35,482 nucleotides of DNA. Source: Bacillota bacterium (GTDB lineage: Bacteria; Eremiobacterota; SpSt-956; JAKJGF01). Under the pieces are notes generated by a model that ran no database searches, was not told the origin of the DNA, and saw only the letters and a list, made by a program, of their open reading frames with translations. The stretch lies in contig JAKPQU010000184.1 of NCBI GenBank assembly GCA_029555925.1, positions 1 to 35,482 of the forward strand. Direction: 5' to 3'. The stretch's first letter is position 1; each line of letters begins with the position of its first letter. The translations under genes were made by a program, and so were the position numbers. This document shows, piece by piece, positions 14,035-23,500 of this stretch.

Positions 14035-16080
14035 CTATCCGTTCTTATTGTCTATAATTTTCTTCAGACTTTCAAGCTTTTTCTCCAGAGACAGGAAATC
14101 TCCTTCACTAATTTCATCATGACCGTACCGTAATATACAATATTCCTTTATAAAATCAGTAGAAATATCCAGCTCTTCAGGGGCAAATTTATTTTCTTTC
14201 AGACAATCAATATATTCGTAAAGGGTGAGATTATCTTTTCTCTTTATCTTTTTCTCTGAGAAAATTTTATCAAATCTTAACATTATCTCGCCAAATCTCC
14301 TGACAGAAACATCGTCATCTATGCCTGATATATTATCTTTTTTTCTTCTTATAAATAAAGTGAATTTATTAAATCTTTTACGATATACTATAATTAAAGC
14401 AATAAAAATTAAAACTATAAAGGGGGTAATGTAATTTATATAAGACTTTATTCCTTTTAATACCCATTTAAACATGCCATAAATATCGCCTTTATATAAA
14501 AATCCTTTCAGTTCATCCCATTTCACAAGGAATAAATCAAAAAACTGTCTGAGAAGGTCCGGTTCGGAGTTGCCGAGAAGTTCATTGAATAAACCTCCTG
14601 CAGGAGTCGGGTCAAAGGTAACCCAGTGACCGTCTACAAATGCTTCAACCCAGGCGTGGGCATCTCTGTCTCTCACTATATAATAACAGGTATGTTCATT
14701 ATATTCATGAACAAGATATCCTGTTACATATCTTGCGGGGATACAGGCAGAACGTAAGAGTATTACCATGGCTGTTGCAAAATACTCACAGTGGGCAGCT
14801 TTTTTCTCCAGTAAAAATTCTTCCACAGGATCACCAGTCCTGGCCGGTTTAAAGTCAAGACTGTATTCGAACTCTCTGTGAAAATATGACTCTACGGAAC
14901 GGCACTGTTCAAGTCTGTTTCCTTTTCCTTCCGTAAGTTTTTTAGAAAGAGTTTTAATTTCAGGGGAAACGTAATCGGGAACCTTCAGACAGGACGTCAA
15001 ATCCTTAATCTCAGGACATATCACATACTGAAGATCTGGCATATATGCTACAGAATATCCTATATTTACTTCAGTAGTTTCAGGATAAAAAATACCATAT
15101 TGATCCAGAGAGACCTGCGGCACATCTGTCATAACAGCGAAGCCGGAAGGAGGTACAAAAAAAACAGTATTTGCTCCTGATGCCATTTTTATCCTGAATT
15201 CTTCCCGTTTATTTTCCGCAGGTAATGAATAATCGGGCGAAAATATTCCTTTGTAATCCGTTGACTTATCAGCATATTCAGAAACAGGTTTCAGAGCAAT
15301 TTTCTGCGGAGCAGTCTTCCATTTACCATTTAAATAATCTGTATATGCCTTACATCTGACCCTTTCCACAGGAGAAGAGGTAAAAATCCTCATAATTATC
15401 CTGGTAGATAATTTCAGATCTCCCGTAACATTTAAAGAAGTTTCATTTAAAAAGCCACCGTAATCCAGTGCAGACCCCACAACAGGAATAAAAAAGTCGT
15501 TCACTCTTGGCTCTAACCACACTACAAAACTGTTAGCACCCAGAAAGACTGAACCTGTAACTATAATTACAAAAGACATGGGCAACAGATGCTTCAATGT
15601 TAAAGGCAGGGAACTGTAAGTAGATTGAATAATAGCTCTTAAATAAAAAACGGTAAGAATAAGATGGACTATCATAAAGTAATTAAAATAAGAGGTACCG
15701 GTACTGAATCCTGCTACAATAAATATAAAAGTAGTGGCAAAATAGAAAGCCAGCAGATCTCTTATAGTTTTAACCCTGTATATGATAAAAATAGATAGAA
15801 CCATGACATAATATGCAGGTATCTGAAGCAGTGAATACTGTGCAACTCCAAGATTGGTAACAGGTCTCAAAAAATAATTTAACAGCACAGGTATCAGCAA
15901 AATTATATAGGTTATATACTGGTTCCGTCTGGACAGAGTAAACCTGAATTTAACAAATATGGATATAAGAGCCAGAAAAGCCAGAAATCCAATAAGTTCT
16001 CTGTCACTGCCTGTAGTCAGAACAAAAGCAGTCAGAGAAAAGATGAAAAGAATAATGCCGCTGAAAGGCAGAGAGTTCAA
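14035..16080 (-). CDS. Transglutaminase-like membrane protein (TgpA/DUF3488 type)
   Basis: The 681-residue protein has about six membrane helices in the first 190 residues, then a large periplasmic region with a transglutaminase-like core. The triad is Cys in AAHCEYFATAM (about 431), His in RDRDAHAWVEAF (about 473) and Asp in VTFDPTPAGG (about 489). A final membrane helix (about 550-570) leads to a cytoplasmic DUF4129-like tail. TTG start in a TTGA overlap with the DUF58 stop, with GGGGGTG 8 nt upstream, so translation is coupled. Such proteins pair with MoxR ATPase and DUF58; the periplasmic substrate is unknown. Confidence 0.9.
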   Translation of the reverse strand: MNSLPFSGIILFIFSLTAFVLTTGSDRELIGFLAFLALISIFVKFRFTLSRRNQYITYIILLIPVLLNYFLRPVTNLGVAQYSLLQIPAYYVMVLSIFIIYRVKTIRDLLAFYFATTFIFIVAGFSTGTSYFNYFMIVHLILTVFYLRAIIQSTYSSLPLTLKHLLPMSFVIIVTGSVFLGANSFVVWLEPRVNDFFIPVVGSALDYGGFLNETSLNVTGDLKLSTRIIMRIFTSSPVERVRCKAYTDYLNGKWKTAPQKIALKPVSEYADKSTDYKGIFSPDYSLPAENKREEFRIKMASGANTVFFVPPSGFAVMTDVPQVSLDQYGIFYPETTEVNIGYSVAYMPDLQYVICPEIKDLTSCLKVPDYVSPEIKTLSKKLTEGKGNRLEQCRSVESYFHREFEYSLDFKPARTGDPVEEFLLEKKAAHCEYFATAMVILLRSACIPARYVTGYLVHEYNEHTCYYIVRDRDAHAWVEAFVDGHWVTFDPTPAGGLFNELLGNSEPDLLRQFFDLFLVKWDELKGFLYKGDIYGMFKWVLKGIKSYINYITPFIVLIFIALIIVYRKRFNKFTLFIRRKKDNISGIDDDVSVRRFGEIMLRFDKIFSEKKIKRKDNLTLYEYIDCLKENKFAPEELDISTDFIKEYCILRYGHDEISEGDFLSLEKKLESLKKIIDNKNG

Positions 16081-17384
16081 AACTCTGACACCCCCTTTTT
16101 TTCCTCTTCAGGCGTTATAAAAGAAATTCTGCCTACAAGACTCTCATAGGCAATCGGTTCCTGCGACGGTTTACCATCTCTTACTATTATAACCTTTACT
16201 GCCGTCCCCAGCTCTGTTATCATCCTGACCAGTTTTTCTCTTCTGTAATCCCAGTCCAGAAATACTGTTATTACCGTGGTTATAAGGGAAAGATTTTCCA
16301 TTAAAACCGGTTCCAGTTTATCAAAGGGATCATCGGTGCATACATCAAGGCAGGCAAGAAGATCCAGTATATTCTCAAGATAGGCAAGGCTTCGTCCTGC
16401 CTGCATATAATAAATATTGGGGCCTGCTGCAAATATGTCTATTATATATTCCTGCCTGGAAAGATAATCTGCCACGGAAGCAGAAACAGATATGGCACTT
16501 TCAAATGCTTCAAAGGCAGAAGCACCTGATTTTGGAGGAACAAATGTATCAAGGAGTAATGCGACACGGCAGAAGTATTCTTCCTGAAATTCTTTTACGA
16601 CAGGTTTACCGGTTCTGGCCCATGAACGCCAGTGCATATTCCTGGGGTTATCTCCTTCACGGAATTCACGATTACCGATAAATTCGGTAGATTCTCCCAG
16701 AGATGACGTAAGTGCAATACCTCCGGGCTGATATCTTTTACCGACAGGTATTTCCAGTTTATCCAGATGATGAAATCTGGGATAAACAAGCAGGTTATGT
16801 ACCGGGCCGTACGTTCTTCCCCATGTCCAAATGCCGAATGGAAATATTGTTCCTGCAAAAAGGCCGGGAATATTATAATCTCCTCTCTTTAAAAACTCAA
16901 AGCCTGACTTTAAGGACTGCTCTTCCTTTGACTGAAGAACAGGTATATAATAACCTTCTTTAACCAGAGATTTTATCTCACGGGGAATAGAAAAATCCTT
17001 TAAAACTATGTCATAACAGGGAAAGTGGGAATTATTCTGTAATATAATCTGAGGATAAATCTTCTGACCACATGTAGTTCTATCAGGTATGAATCTTGTT
17101 ACGGAAAGCTTTGGTCTGTAAAAAAAGGCAAAAATAAAGGATACAAGGAACATGCTGGCAAGAAGAGTAAAAACCATATAAGTCTTAAAAGCAGTCGTAG
17201 ACATACCAAACATGAAAGCTGTCAATGAAAGCCAGAATAAAAGCCTTCCTGCAGGGGTAAGAAGTTCTAAATAAAAGATTCTTATCCATTTAAATACAGG
17301 TATAATACCTGAATACTTATATCTGACTCTTATATAAAGACTTATGAGAAGGACTGTAAAAACAACTAGATAAAAAGTAACCAT
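16077..17384 (-). CDS. DUF58 domain protein
   Basis: Membrane-anchored partner of MoxR ATPases with a von Willebrand A-like region. The product (435 residues) has membrane helices at about 1-20 and 45-90, a beta-rich region, then the DUF58 signature REFREGDNPRNMHWRSWART followed by KPVVKEFQEEYFCRVALLLD, where the D begins the metal-site-like motif. ATG start, weak ribosome site. It lies 69 bp after moxR and overlaps the transglutaminase gene by 4 bp. Confidence 0.9.
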   Translation of the reverse strand: MVTFYLVVFTVLLISLYIRVRYKYSGIIPVFKWIRIFYLELLTPAGRLLFWLSLTAFMFGMSTTAFKTYMVFTLLASMFLVSFIFAFFYRPKLSVTRFIPDRTTCGQKIYPQIILQNNSHFPCYDIVLKDFSIPREIKSLVKEGYYIPVLQSKEEQSLKSGFEFLKRGDYNIPGLFAGTIFPFGIWTWGRTYGPVHNLLVYPRFHHLDKLEIPVGKRYQPGGIALTSSLGESTEFIGNREFREGDNPRNMHWRSWARTGKPVVKEFQEEYFCRVALLLDTFVPPKSGASAFEAFESAISVSASVADYLSRQEYIIDIFAAGPNIYYMQAGRSLAYLENILDLLACLDVCTDDPFDKLEPVLMENLSLITTVITVFLDWDYRREKLVRMITELGTAVKVIIVRDGKPSQEPIAYESLVGRISFITPEEEKKGVSEF

Positions 17385-17393
17385 AATGCTTTC

Positions 17394-17443
17394 GTGACGT
17401 GTAAATGTTACAGGTTTTTACCCGGTGATGTAATGCATTACAC
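17394..17443. repeat. Degenerate heptamers and 14-bp palindrome
   Basis: GTGACGT/GTAAATG/TTACAGG-like units followed by the perfect palindrome TGTAATGCATTACA (17429-17442) in the moxR-DUF58 gap. It may be a decayed array. Confidence 0.5.
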
Positions 17444-17453
17444 ATTAAGATGT

Positions 17454-18392
17454 TCAAACAGGCACTTTAGTATTCTCCAGAATATCTTCAATTATTTCTT
17501 CTTTACTTACGCCGGAATATTTAACCTTTGTTTCCAGTACAAGTCTGTGGGCAAGGACTTCTACTGCCATGTTCTTTACATCGTCAGGTAGTACATAATC
17601 TCTTCCTTTCATTAAAGCAACAGCCTGACTTATTCTGTATAACATAAGAGAACCGCGGGGACTTACTCCGAGTTTAAGTCTCTGGTCATGTCTTGTATTA
17701 TCTATAATATCTAAAATATATTTTGCTACAGGTTCTTTTACCTTTACTTCCCTTACCAGGCTCTGAATATGTATGATTTCATCTTTTGTCGTGACAGAAG
17801 TTATTTTATTCAGAGGATGTTCTTTATGCTGGCTGTAGAGTACCTGCAGTTCCTGTTCCAGAGAAGGATAACCCAGTTTAAGTTTTATAGCAAAACGATC
17901 CAGTTGTGCTTCAGGAAGAGGATAGGTGCCATGAAATTCTACAGGATTCTGAGTGGCAATAACAATAAAAGGAGAAGCAAGCCTGTAAAGATTACCTTCT
18001 ACCGTAACCTGACATTCACTCATTGCTTCGAGCAAGCTAGATTGAGTCCTTGGAGATGCCCTGTTTATCTCATCTGCAAGGAGTATATTCGTAAATACAG
18101 GTCCTTCTTTAAATTTAAAGGTACCTTCAATAGGATTATATATATAAGAACCTATTACATCCGTAGGCAGAAGATCAGGAGTAAATTGAACCCTCTTAAA
18201 ATTGGCCTGCAGTGATTTTGCAAGACCTTTGGCAAGGGTAGTTTTACCGACTCCGGGAACATCTTCCATTAAAACATTTCCGCCTGAAATAAGGGCCACA
18301 ATAAGATGATCTATAGGACCGGTCTTACCCTTTATGACTATATAAATATTCTGCCGCAACTTTTCTATAACGTCCAGATATTTATCATCCAC
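17454..18392 (-). CDS. MoxR family AAA+ ATPase
   Basis: Chaperone-like ATPase thought to insert cofactors or remodel partner proteins. The 312-residue product has Walker A DVPGVGKT (44-51), QFTPDLLPTDVIG, Walker B ILLADEINRA (about 103-112), sensor 1 ATQNPVEFHGTYPLPEAQLDRF and the C-terminal lid with SPRGSLMLYRISQA. GTG start with GAGGAG 8 nt upstream. First gene of the moxR-DUF58-transglutaminase operon. Confidence 0.95.
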   Translation of the reverse strand: MDDKYLDVIEKLRQNIYIVIKGKTGPIDHLIVALISGGNVLMEDVPGVGKTTLAKGLAKSLQANFKRVQFTPDLLPTDVIGSYIYNPIEGTFKFKEGPVFTNILLADEINRASPRTQSSLLEAMSECQVTVEGNLYRLASPFIVIATQNPVEFHGTYPLPEAQLDRFAIKLKLGYPSLEQELQVLYSQHKEHPLNKITSVTTKDEIIHIQSLVREVKVKEPVAKYILDIIDNTRHDQRLKLGVSPRGSLMLYRISQAVALMKGRDYVLPDDVKNMAVEVLAHRLVLETKVKYSGVSKEEIIEDILENTKVPV

Positions 18393-18419
18393 TGTATATT
18401 CTCCTCTTTATCTTAAGGT

Positions 18420-18591
18420 CGTAATACGTGATGTGTGATAATCGTGACGCGTAACGGGTGACGCGTAACGGGTGGTTCGTGATGCGTAATGCGTCACGGG
18501 TATTTAATTCCAGGGCATTTAGCTAAACGCCCCTGCATCCCTTTTCCCTTTTCACGGCTCACGACTCACAGCTCACGACTCACTTTTCACT
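18420..18591. repeat. Large heptamer block between the GT2 gene and moxR
   Basis: The left array (18420-18502) contains GTGACGC, GTAACGG, GTGATGC and GTAATGC units. The right array (about 18550-18591) contains complementary CACGACT and CACGGCT units and overlaps the stop codon of the GT2 gene (TGA at 18587-18589 falls in a CAGTGAA unit). The block fills the 194-bp gap. Confidence 0.88.
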
Positions 18592-19285
18592 GATTTTTAA
18601 GTTTTCTATGTAATTTCCACAATTCTCTGAACATTCTGAATATTACCCATAACTGTGCCCCTGTCTGAACACCTGCTTTTCTCGGGTAGTGGTTTACACC
18701 TTTCTGTATTATCTTATAACCTTTTCTTTTAATCTTTATCAAAAGTTCCGCACTGGCAAGGGCACCTGTGGCCTCAATATCTATCTCATCTATAACAGAT
18801 TTTTTAAACAATTTAAAAGCACAGTCAATATCCCTTATATTCAATCCGAACATAAGGTTTATCATAGTACCATAGGCCCAGGCATTCATAAGCCTGTAAA
18901 AAGGATCCTTTCTTTTGATACGGTATCCTGCGACTACATCACATGTATCTATAAGATTAAGAAATTCAGTCAGTTCTGTAATATCGAACTGTCCGTCACC
19001 ATCGGTAAAAAAAATAAGGTCATATATTGCCCCTTTAAGACCACTCCTTACTGCTGCACCGTATCCTCTGTTAACAGGATGATGTATGACCCTTACATGA
19101 CTGTTTTCTGCTGCTATTTTCTCTGCTACTTCCCCTGTCCCGTCACGACTTCCGTCATTTACCACTATAACCTCATATTTATCTGCTACAGTATCCAGAA
19201 AGTTACAGGCATTACTTACAAGCCACGGGATATTTTCCTCTTCGTTATAGGCAGGGAAAAATACACTTATATTTGATTTTTTCAA
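18587..19285 (-). CDS. Family 2 glycosyltransferase, dolichol-phosphate mannosyltransferase-like
   Basis: Transfers a sugar from a nucleotide sugar, probably to a polyprenyl phosphate. Motifs are NISVFFPAYNEEENIP, VIVVNDGSRDGT (nucleotide-binding Asp), HPVNRGYGAAVRSGL, FFTDGDGQFD (DxD) and the acceptor-side YRIKRKDPFYR with DIDCAFKLFKK. No membrane anchor follows the 232-residue catalytic domain. I prefer TTG 19285, about 10 nt after GAGGAG, over an upstream TTG at 19303. It may charge lipid carriers for the polytopic protein encoded upstream. Confidence 0.88.
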   Translation of the reverse strand: MKKSNISVFFPAYNEEENIPWLVSNACNFLDTVADKYEVIVVNDGSRDGTGEVAEKIAAENSHVRVIHHPVNRGYGAAVRSGLKGAIYDLIFFTDGDGQFDITELTEFLNLIDTCDVVAGYRIKRKDPFYRLMNAWAYGTMINLMFGLNIRDIDCAFKLFKKSVIDEIDIEATGALASAELLIKIKRKGYKIIQKGVNHYPRKAGVQTGAQLWVIFRMFRELWKLHRKLKNQ

Positions 19286-19393
19286 ATAAATTACACTCCT
19301 CAATTATTTTGCGATTATCTTAATGACTTTTTCTATATATTAAGATATAATCCTTCTAAAACTGTATAATCTATAAGGAAATAATGAATGAAT

Positions 19394-20758
19394 TCAAAAT
19401 AATGGATGTTGGGTGATGGGTGTTGGGTGTGGGTTAACGAATATATTCCATTTATATTTCTCTAAAATCTCAGCCCCTTTTCTTACTTCTTCAGTAACAG
19501 GGTCAATCTCTTTCAGTACTTTATCAGGCTGGGATTTATAATTTAAAAGAATATAGCTCCAGTACTGTGTTTTTATTTTAAATTCTTTTCCCCTATCAGA
19601 GCCGTATTTGTAAGAGAAGGGAACACTGATTAATATAATAAAGACCAAAAAACCGACAATAAATTTCTTTAAAGGCTCTTTTTTCAGAACCAGGAGATCT
19701 GTAGCTATCATATAAACAGCTATAACAAAGAGCATGGATATATGGGCATATCTGGACGAAAGAGCCTGCGATTGTCCGAAACCGCTTCTGCCAATAGAAA
19801 TAGAAAGTGCTGTCAATAAAGAACATGCAGCTATACATAACCAGAAGGAATTATCCCTTAACCGCTTATCTGTGAAAAGAAGAAATAAACACAGAATAAA
19901 GAGAGTGAATAAGACTAAACCTGCTATAAGAGCAGTACGTTCATCCCAGAACAGTGCTCCCCCTGTAAAGGTAAAAAAGTAAATAAGAAAATCGAAAGGT
20001 TCTTTTAAACAGTAGAATAAATCAGGATGACAGACAGGTTTTTTATAACCTGTAAAATATAAAAGCCATTCTGAAATACCTGCAATGGTCCATAACACTA
20101 TATAATGTCTGTTCATATATCTACCCATCAATAACTGGAAGAAACCTATTATCCATAAAAGCAATCCTGACATAATTGAAAACGAAGACACAGTAGAACA
20201 GATAATACCATAGATAAAATAAAGTTTTTTCTTTCTATTACTCAATTTATTATTACACAACTCATCAATAAAATATATACTCAACACACCGAACGAAACC
20301 GGCATTACCTGTATAATAGCCACTCCCCACAGGAGATTATCTATATGCCTCCAACTGAATATAATCACAGGAACAATCACGAATGAGAGAGGTATGGTAT
20401 GTATATTAAAACAAAATTGTTTACCTGCTTTCAGGTAAAATACAGAAAAGATTATAAAAAACAAAAACACAGTAAAAGCCATTTCTGCAAAACAATTATA
20501 CCGTGAACATATACCGATTGAAATCATTGCTATTCTCGGAAAGAATATTCTGTGTTCATTATGCTGGGAAAAAAGATCTGCCCAGGTCAATGAACGGTCA
20601 AATAATTTTTCAAAATACGGCATAATTGCAAGTTCATCATAACATGGGATAGATACTCCGTAAAAATAAATATAAATCAACGTTAAAATAAAAAACAATA
20701 GACAGAGAAGGAGATTTATTCTATAAAAAAACGGGGCTGTAAACTGAAATAATTTCAT
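19394..20758 (-). CDS. Polytopic membrane protein, possible GT-C-type glycosyltransferase
   Basis: A 454-residue protein with about ten hydrophobic helices. An early loop contains YDELAIMPYFEKLF and a FSQHNEHRIFFPR stretch, resembling the acidic first-loop position of lipid-sugar-using GT-C enzymes. No clear family name. ATG start overlaps the GT4 stop (ATGA), so the two are coupled. The last residues (about NPHPTPITQHPLF) are encoded by a 7-bp repeat array (19403-19436) and are unlikely to be functional. GT2 plus a GT-C-like protein suggests sugar transfer across the inner membrane. Confidence 0.6.
   Translation of the reverse strand: MKLFQFTAPFFYRINLLLCLLFFILTLIYIYFYGVSIPCYDELAIMPYFEKLFDRSLTWADLFSQHNEHRIFFPRIAMISIGICSRYNCFAEMAFTVFLFFIIFSVFYLKAGKQFCFNIHTIPLSFVIVPVIIFSWRHIDNLLWGVAIIQVMPVSFGVLSIYFIDELCNNKLSNRKKKLYFIYGIICSTVSSFSIMSGLLLWIIGFFQLLMGRYMNRHYIVLWTIAGISEWLLYFTGYKKPVCHPDLFYCLKEPFDFLIYFFTFTGGALFWDERTALIAGLVLFTLFILCLFLLFTDKRLRDNSFWLCIAACSLLTALSISIGRSGFGQSQALSSRYAHISMLFVIAVYMIATDLLVLKKEPLKKFIVGFLVFIILISVPFSYKYGSDRGKEFKIKTQYWSYILLNYKSQPDKVLKEIDPVTEEVRKGAEILEKYKWNIFVNPHPTPITQHPLF
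19403..19436. repeat. Heptamer-like GGGTGTT/GGGTGAT array inside a gene's 3' end
   Basis: GGATGTT, GGGTGAT, GGGTGTT and GGGTGTG units with 7-bp period. Read on the minus strand they encode the Pro/His/Thr tail of the polytopic membrane protein. The remaining 19304-19393 stretch has no gene. Confidence 0.8.
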
Positions 20759-21897
20759 ATCATTTCCTTATAAACCTTCATGGTCTCGATAGCTGTATTA
20801 CGCCAGGTAAAAAGAGGAAGTCTTTTCAATCCTCTTTTTACAAGGTCTTCTCTTTTTTCTCTGTCAGAAAGTAATTCCCTGAAAGCAGAAGCCCATAGGA
20901 CAGGCTCAAAAGGTGATAACAACAGGGCTCCGTTGCCTGCCACTTCCGGTATGGAAGAAGAGGAAGAAGCTACTACAGGCGTTCTGCATGCAAAAGCTTC
21001 AAGAATGGGAAATCCGAAACCTTCATAGAGAGATGGATAGGCAAAAACAGTGGCAGATGTGAATAAAAACGGTAATTCTTCTGACGGCACATAACCGGTA
21101 AAAATTACATCTTTTTTGAGATTCTCTCTTTCTATAAAATTTAAGAGATTTTTATAATCATTACCGGGTCTGCCTGCTATAACAAGTCTGACAGATATAT
21201 TAAAATCACGGATAACTATAAGAAAAGCCCGGAGCAACATAATAAGATTTTTTCTCTTTTCCATATCCCCAGTACATAGAATAAACCTTTCCGGCAAACC
21301 TTTTTTTCTTTTATATTCTTCAACGGCGGAGGGATTTATACATGTAGTAAATCTTTCATCCAGTCCTGAATATATTACTTTGATTTTTCCGGGATCTATA
21401 TTCCAGAATTTTATAAGATCCTGTCTTGTAGAATCCGAAACTGCTATAATCTTATGAGATTTAATAGCAGATTGTTTGATTAAACATTTAAGATATAATT
21501 CTCTGAAGTGTCCTGCCATATCGGGATAATGCATAAAAGCCAGGTCATGAACTGTAAGGACATGAAGAGTGTAACCGGTCAAAACCGGTATTACATTGGC
21601 CAGAGAATGGAAAATCGAAATTTTTTTTTTATATATATGGACGGGTAATATACATTGTTCCCAGAAAATCCTTATTATATTTTTCCATGTCGGTAAAGAT
21701 GATAAAGAAAACATAAAAGGCATATGTTTCCATCTCAATCTTCCTCTTCTGGTAGAAAAAATTATAAAATCATCGGAGAATACTTCTGAAATGTTCTGTT
21801 CTGCCATGGCTGACAAAAGATTAAAAGAGTAAAGTCCTATGCCTGACACAGGTATTTCAGGAGGGAATACCATATGACCATTCACACCTATAATCAA
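20755..21897 (-). CDS. Family 4 glycosyltransferase
   Basis: Retaining GT-B glycosyltransferase. The 380-residue product has the N-terminal acceptor domain (GVNGHMVFPPEIPVSGIGLY), LTVHDLAFMHYPD, VIYSGLDERF, the donor-domain GDMEKRKNLIMLLRAF with conserved RK, FTGYVPSEELPFLF and the EX7E motif EGFGFPILE followed by PVVASSSSSIPEV. It is related in layout to the GT4 at 22373-23497. TTG start (21897) lies 6 bp after the stop of the Hfq-like gene, with GGAG inside the end of that gene. Donor and acceptor unknown. Confidence 0.9.
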   Translation of the reverse strand: MIIGVNGHMVFPPEIPVSGIGLYSFNLLSAMAEQNISEVFSDDFIIFSTRRGRLRWKHMPFMFSLSSLPTWKNIIRIFWEQCILPVHIYKKKISIFHSLANVIPVLTGYTLHVLTVHDLAFMHYPDMAGHFRELYLKCLIKQSAIKSHKIIAVSDSTRQDLIKFWNIDPGKIKVIYSGLDERFTTCINPSAVEEYKRKKGLPERFILCTGDMEKRKNLIMLLRAFLIVIRDFNISVRLVIAGRPGNDYKNLLNFIERENLKKDVIFTGYVPSEELPFLFTSATVFAYPSLYEGFGFPILEAFACRTPVVASSSSSIPEVAGNGALLLSPFEPVLWASAFRELLSDREKREDLVKRGLKRLPLFTWRNTAIETMKVYKEMI

Positions 21898-21903
21898 CAG
21901 AGT

Positions 21904-22209
21904 TCAACTCCGATAGTACATTATATTTTTAGAATCATACACTACTTCACCTTTATCCTGTTCAAGACATATACTCTGTATATCAACCCATTTTAATTTT
22001 CCTTCTGCACTGCTTCCGTCGTAGAAAGTAACAGTTATATGAGTTTTTTTATCTATCAGATTCTGAAAGTATTCTTTTGCAAGATTTTTTGACTTTCCTG
22101 ACAGAAGGAGTTTTTTATCTGATGCAGGAGAAGTGATTTTTTTCTCTTCTGAAGCTTTTTTCTTATCTTCCTGCTGTTTAAAAGCAGGATTTATCCAGAT
22201 TTTAGGCAT
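21904..22209 (-). CDS. Hfq/Sm-like small protein with N-terminal extension
   Basis: The 101-residue product has a charged N-terminal extension (about 1-42, Lys/Glu-rich). A stretch with Hfq-like pattern follows: KEYFQNLIDKKTHITVTF, DGSSAEGKLKWVDIQSICLE and GEVVYDSKNIMYYRS. The order of hydrophobic positions, the G in the beta-2 turn, the D after the third strand and VY near the end mirror Hfq Sm1/Sm2 motifs, but the YKHA signature is replaced by YDSK. Hfq binds small RNAs and A-rich RNA; that function is inferred only from fold resemblance. It is the first gene of a unit with the GT4, polytopic protein and GT2. A weak CCTTCC-like site precedes the ATG. Confidence 0.6.
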   Translation of the reverse strand: MPKIWINPAFKQQEDKKKASEEKKITSPASDKKLLLSGKSKNLAKEYFQNLIDKKTHITVTFYDGSSAEGKLKWVDIQSICLEQDKGEVVYDSKNIMYYRS

Positions 22210-22229
22210 AAATTCACAACCTTCCTTTT

Positions 22230-22374
22230 ACAGTGATCAGTGAACAGTTAACAGTTATCAGTTATAATAAATTTATCGTTTATAGATTAAAATAGACAGT
22301 TTATGAACCTTACACTATAAAACATATGTACCACTTCTTCACCGTTTACTGGTCACTGGTAACTGCTCACTGCT
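22230..22374. repeat. Inverted pair of heptamer arrays before the Hfq-like gene
   Basis: Left array (22230-22265) has CAGTGAT, CAGTGAA, CAGTTAA and CAGTTAT units. Right array (22347-22374) has complementary CTGGTCA, CTGGTAA and CTGCTCA units and touches the end of the next GT4 gene. A short AT-rich stretch separates them. Confidence 0.85.
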
Positions 22375-23497
22375 ATAATAATTCCCTGTAAAGCTCTAAA
22401 GTCCTTCGAGCACTTTCTTTCCAGGAAAATAACGACGCCCTTTTCAAACCTTTATCTATCAGAGTGTTACACAGGTTCTTATCCGTTAAAATATCTGTCA
22501 TAGCAGACGTTATTTCTTCTTCATTCAGAGGATTTATAAGAACTGCAGCATCAGATAAAACCTCCGGGAAAGAAGATGTATTTGATGCTATAACAGGGAT
22601 ACCGCAGGCCATGGCCTCTAAAGGTGGAATGCCAAAGCCTTCCATCAAAGAAGGATACACAAAAAGTGAAGCACCTCTGTAAAGGTCAGGCAGGTCTTCA
22701 TCACTTATCCTTCCGGTAAAGATTACCCTGTTCTGGAGTGAACGTTCTTTGACAAGAGAATAAATCTCATCATAAAGCCAGCCATGTCCACCGGCTATAA
22801 CAAGTTTATAATGGCTCAGTTCAGGAGAAAGACGTGAATAAGCTCTGATAAGACGGGTTACATTTTTTCTTGGCTCAAGGACACCTAAAAAAAGAATATA
22901 TTCACTCAAACCAGATCTCTTCTTTAAATTATGTTCCCTCTCTGGAGATCTTTCCGGCGAAAATCTTTCATCCACACCGTTATATATGACTCTTATCTTC
23001 TCTTCAGGAATATGAAGAAGTTCGGATATATCCATGGCGGCATTATTTGATACTGTAATAATCCTGTCTGCTTTCTTTGCTATATAAGGAACAAAGTTTT
23101 TATAATAGCAATTCTGGAATTTATCAAAAATGCCATGAAGCTTTAAAAAAGAAAGATCATGGATAGTAAGAACAGTCCGGCAGGTCTTAATCAATGGTGC
23201 TATAGGCCCGGGAGAGTGAAAGAGCTCAGGTTTTAAAAACAAAAGCCTCACAGGAAGTTCCCCGTGGGTCTTTATAAAATTAAAAAATTTTCCTCCTCCA
23301 CAGGAAGAAACTTTTTCTATATTAAAACTGGAAGATAATTCCTTTATCCTTTTCTCTTCAACAGAAAATCTTTTAAGGAAAAGAACGTAATCCAGATCAT
23401 TATCAATAACAGGAAAATGTCTTAAAAGCTGATATGTATATTCTCCAATACCTGACCTTCCGGAGGATACAACCCTGGCATCAATAGCTACTCTCAC
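22373..23497 (-). CDS. Family 4 glycosyltransferase
   Basis: GT-B enzyme of 374 residues. Visible motifs: VAIDARVVSSGRSGIGEYTYQ (N-terminal loop), LTIHDLSFLKLHG, VIYNGVDERFSPE, FLGVLEPRKNVTRLIRAY, FTGRISDEDLPDLY, EX7E as EGFGIPPLE and PVIASNTSSFPEV. It has clear similarity of layout to the GT4 at 20755-21897, suggesting an ancient duplication. GTG start at 23497 without a strong ribosome site. Part of the glycan cluster; likely makes a surface polysaccharide or glycolipid. Confidence 0.9.
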   Translation of the reverse strand: MRVAIDARVVSSGRSGIGEYTYQLLRHFPVIDNDLDYVLFLKRFSVEEKRIKELSSSFNIEKVSSCGGGKFFNFIKTHGELPVRLLFLKPELFHSPGPIAPLIKTCRTVLTIHDLSFLKLHGIFDKFQNCYYKNFVPYIAKKADRIITVSNNAAMDISELLHIPEEKIRVIYNGVDERFSPERSPEREHNLKKRSGLSEYILFLGVLEPRKNVTRLIRAYSRLSPELSHYKLVIAGGHGWLYDEIYSLVKERSLQNRVIFTGRISDEDLPDLYRGASLFVYPSLMEGFGIPPLEAMACGIPVIASNTSSFPEVLSDAAVLINPLNEEEITSAMTDILTDKNLCNTLIDKGLKRASLFSWKESARRTLELYRELL

Positions 23498-23500
23498 TTC

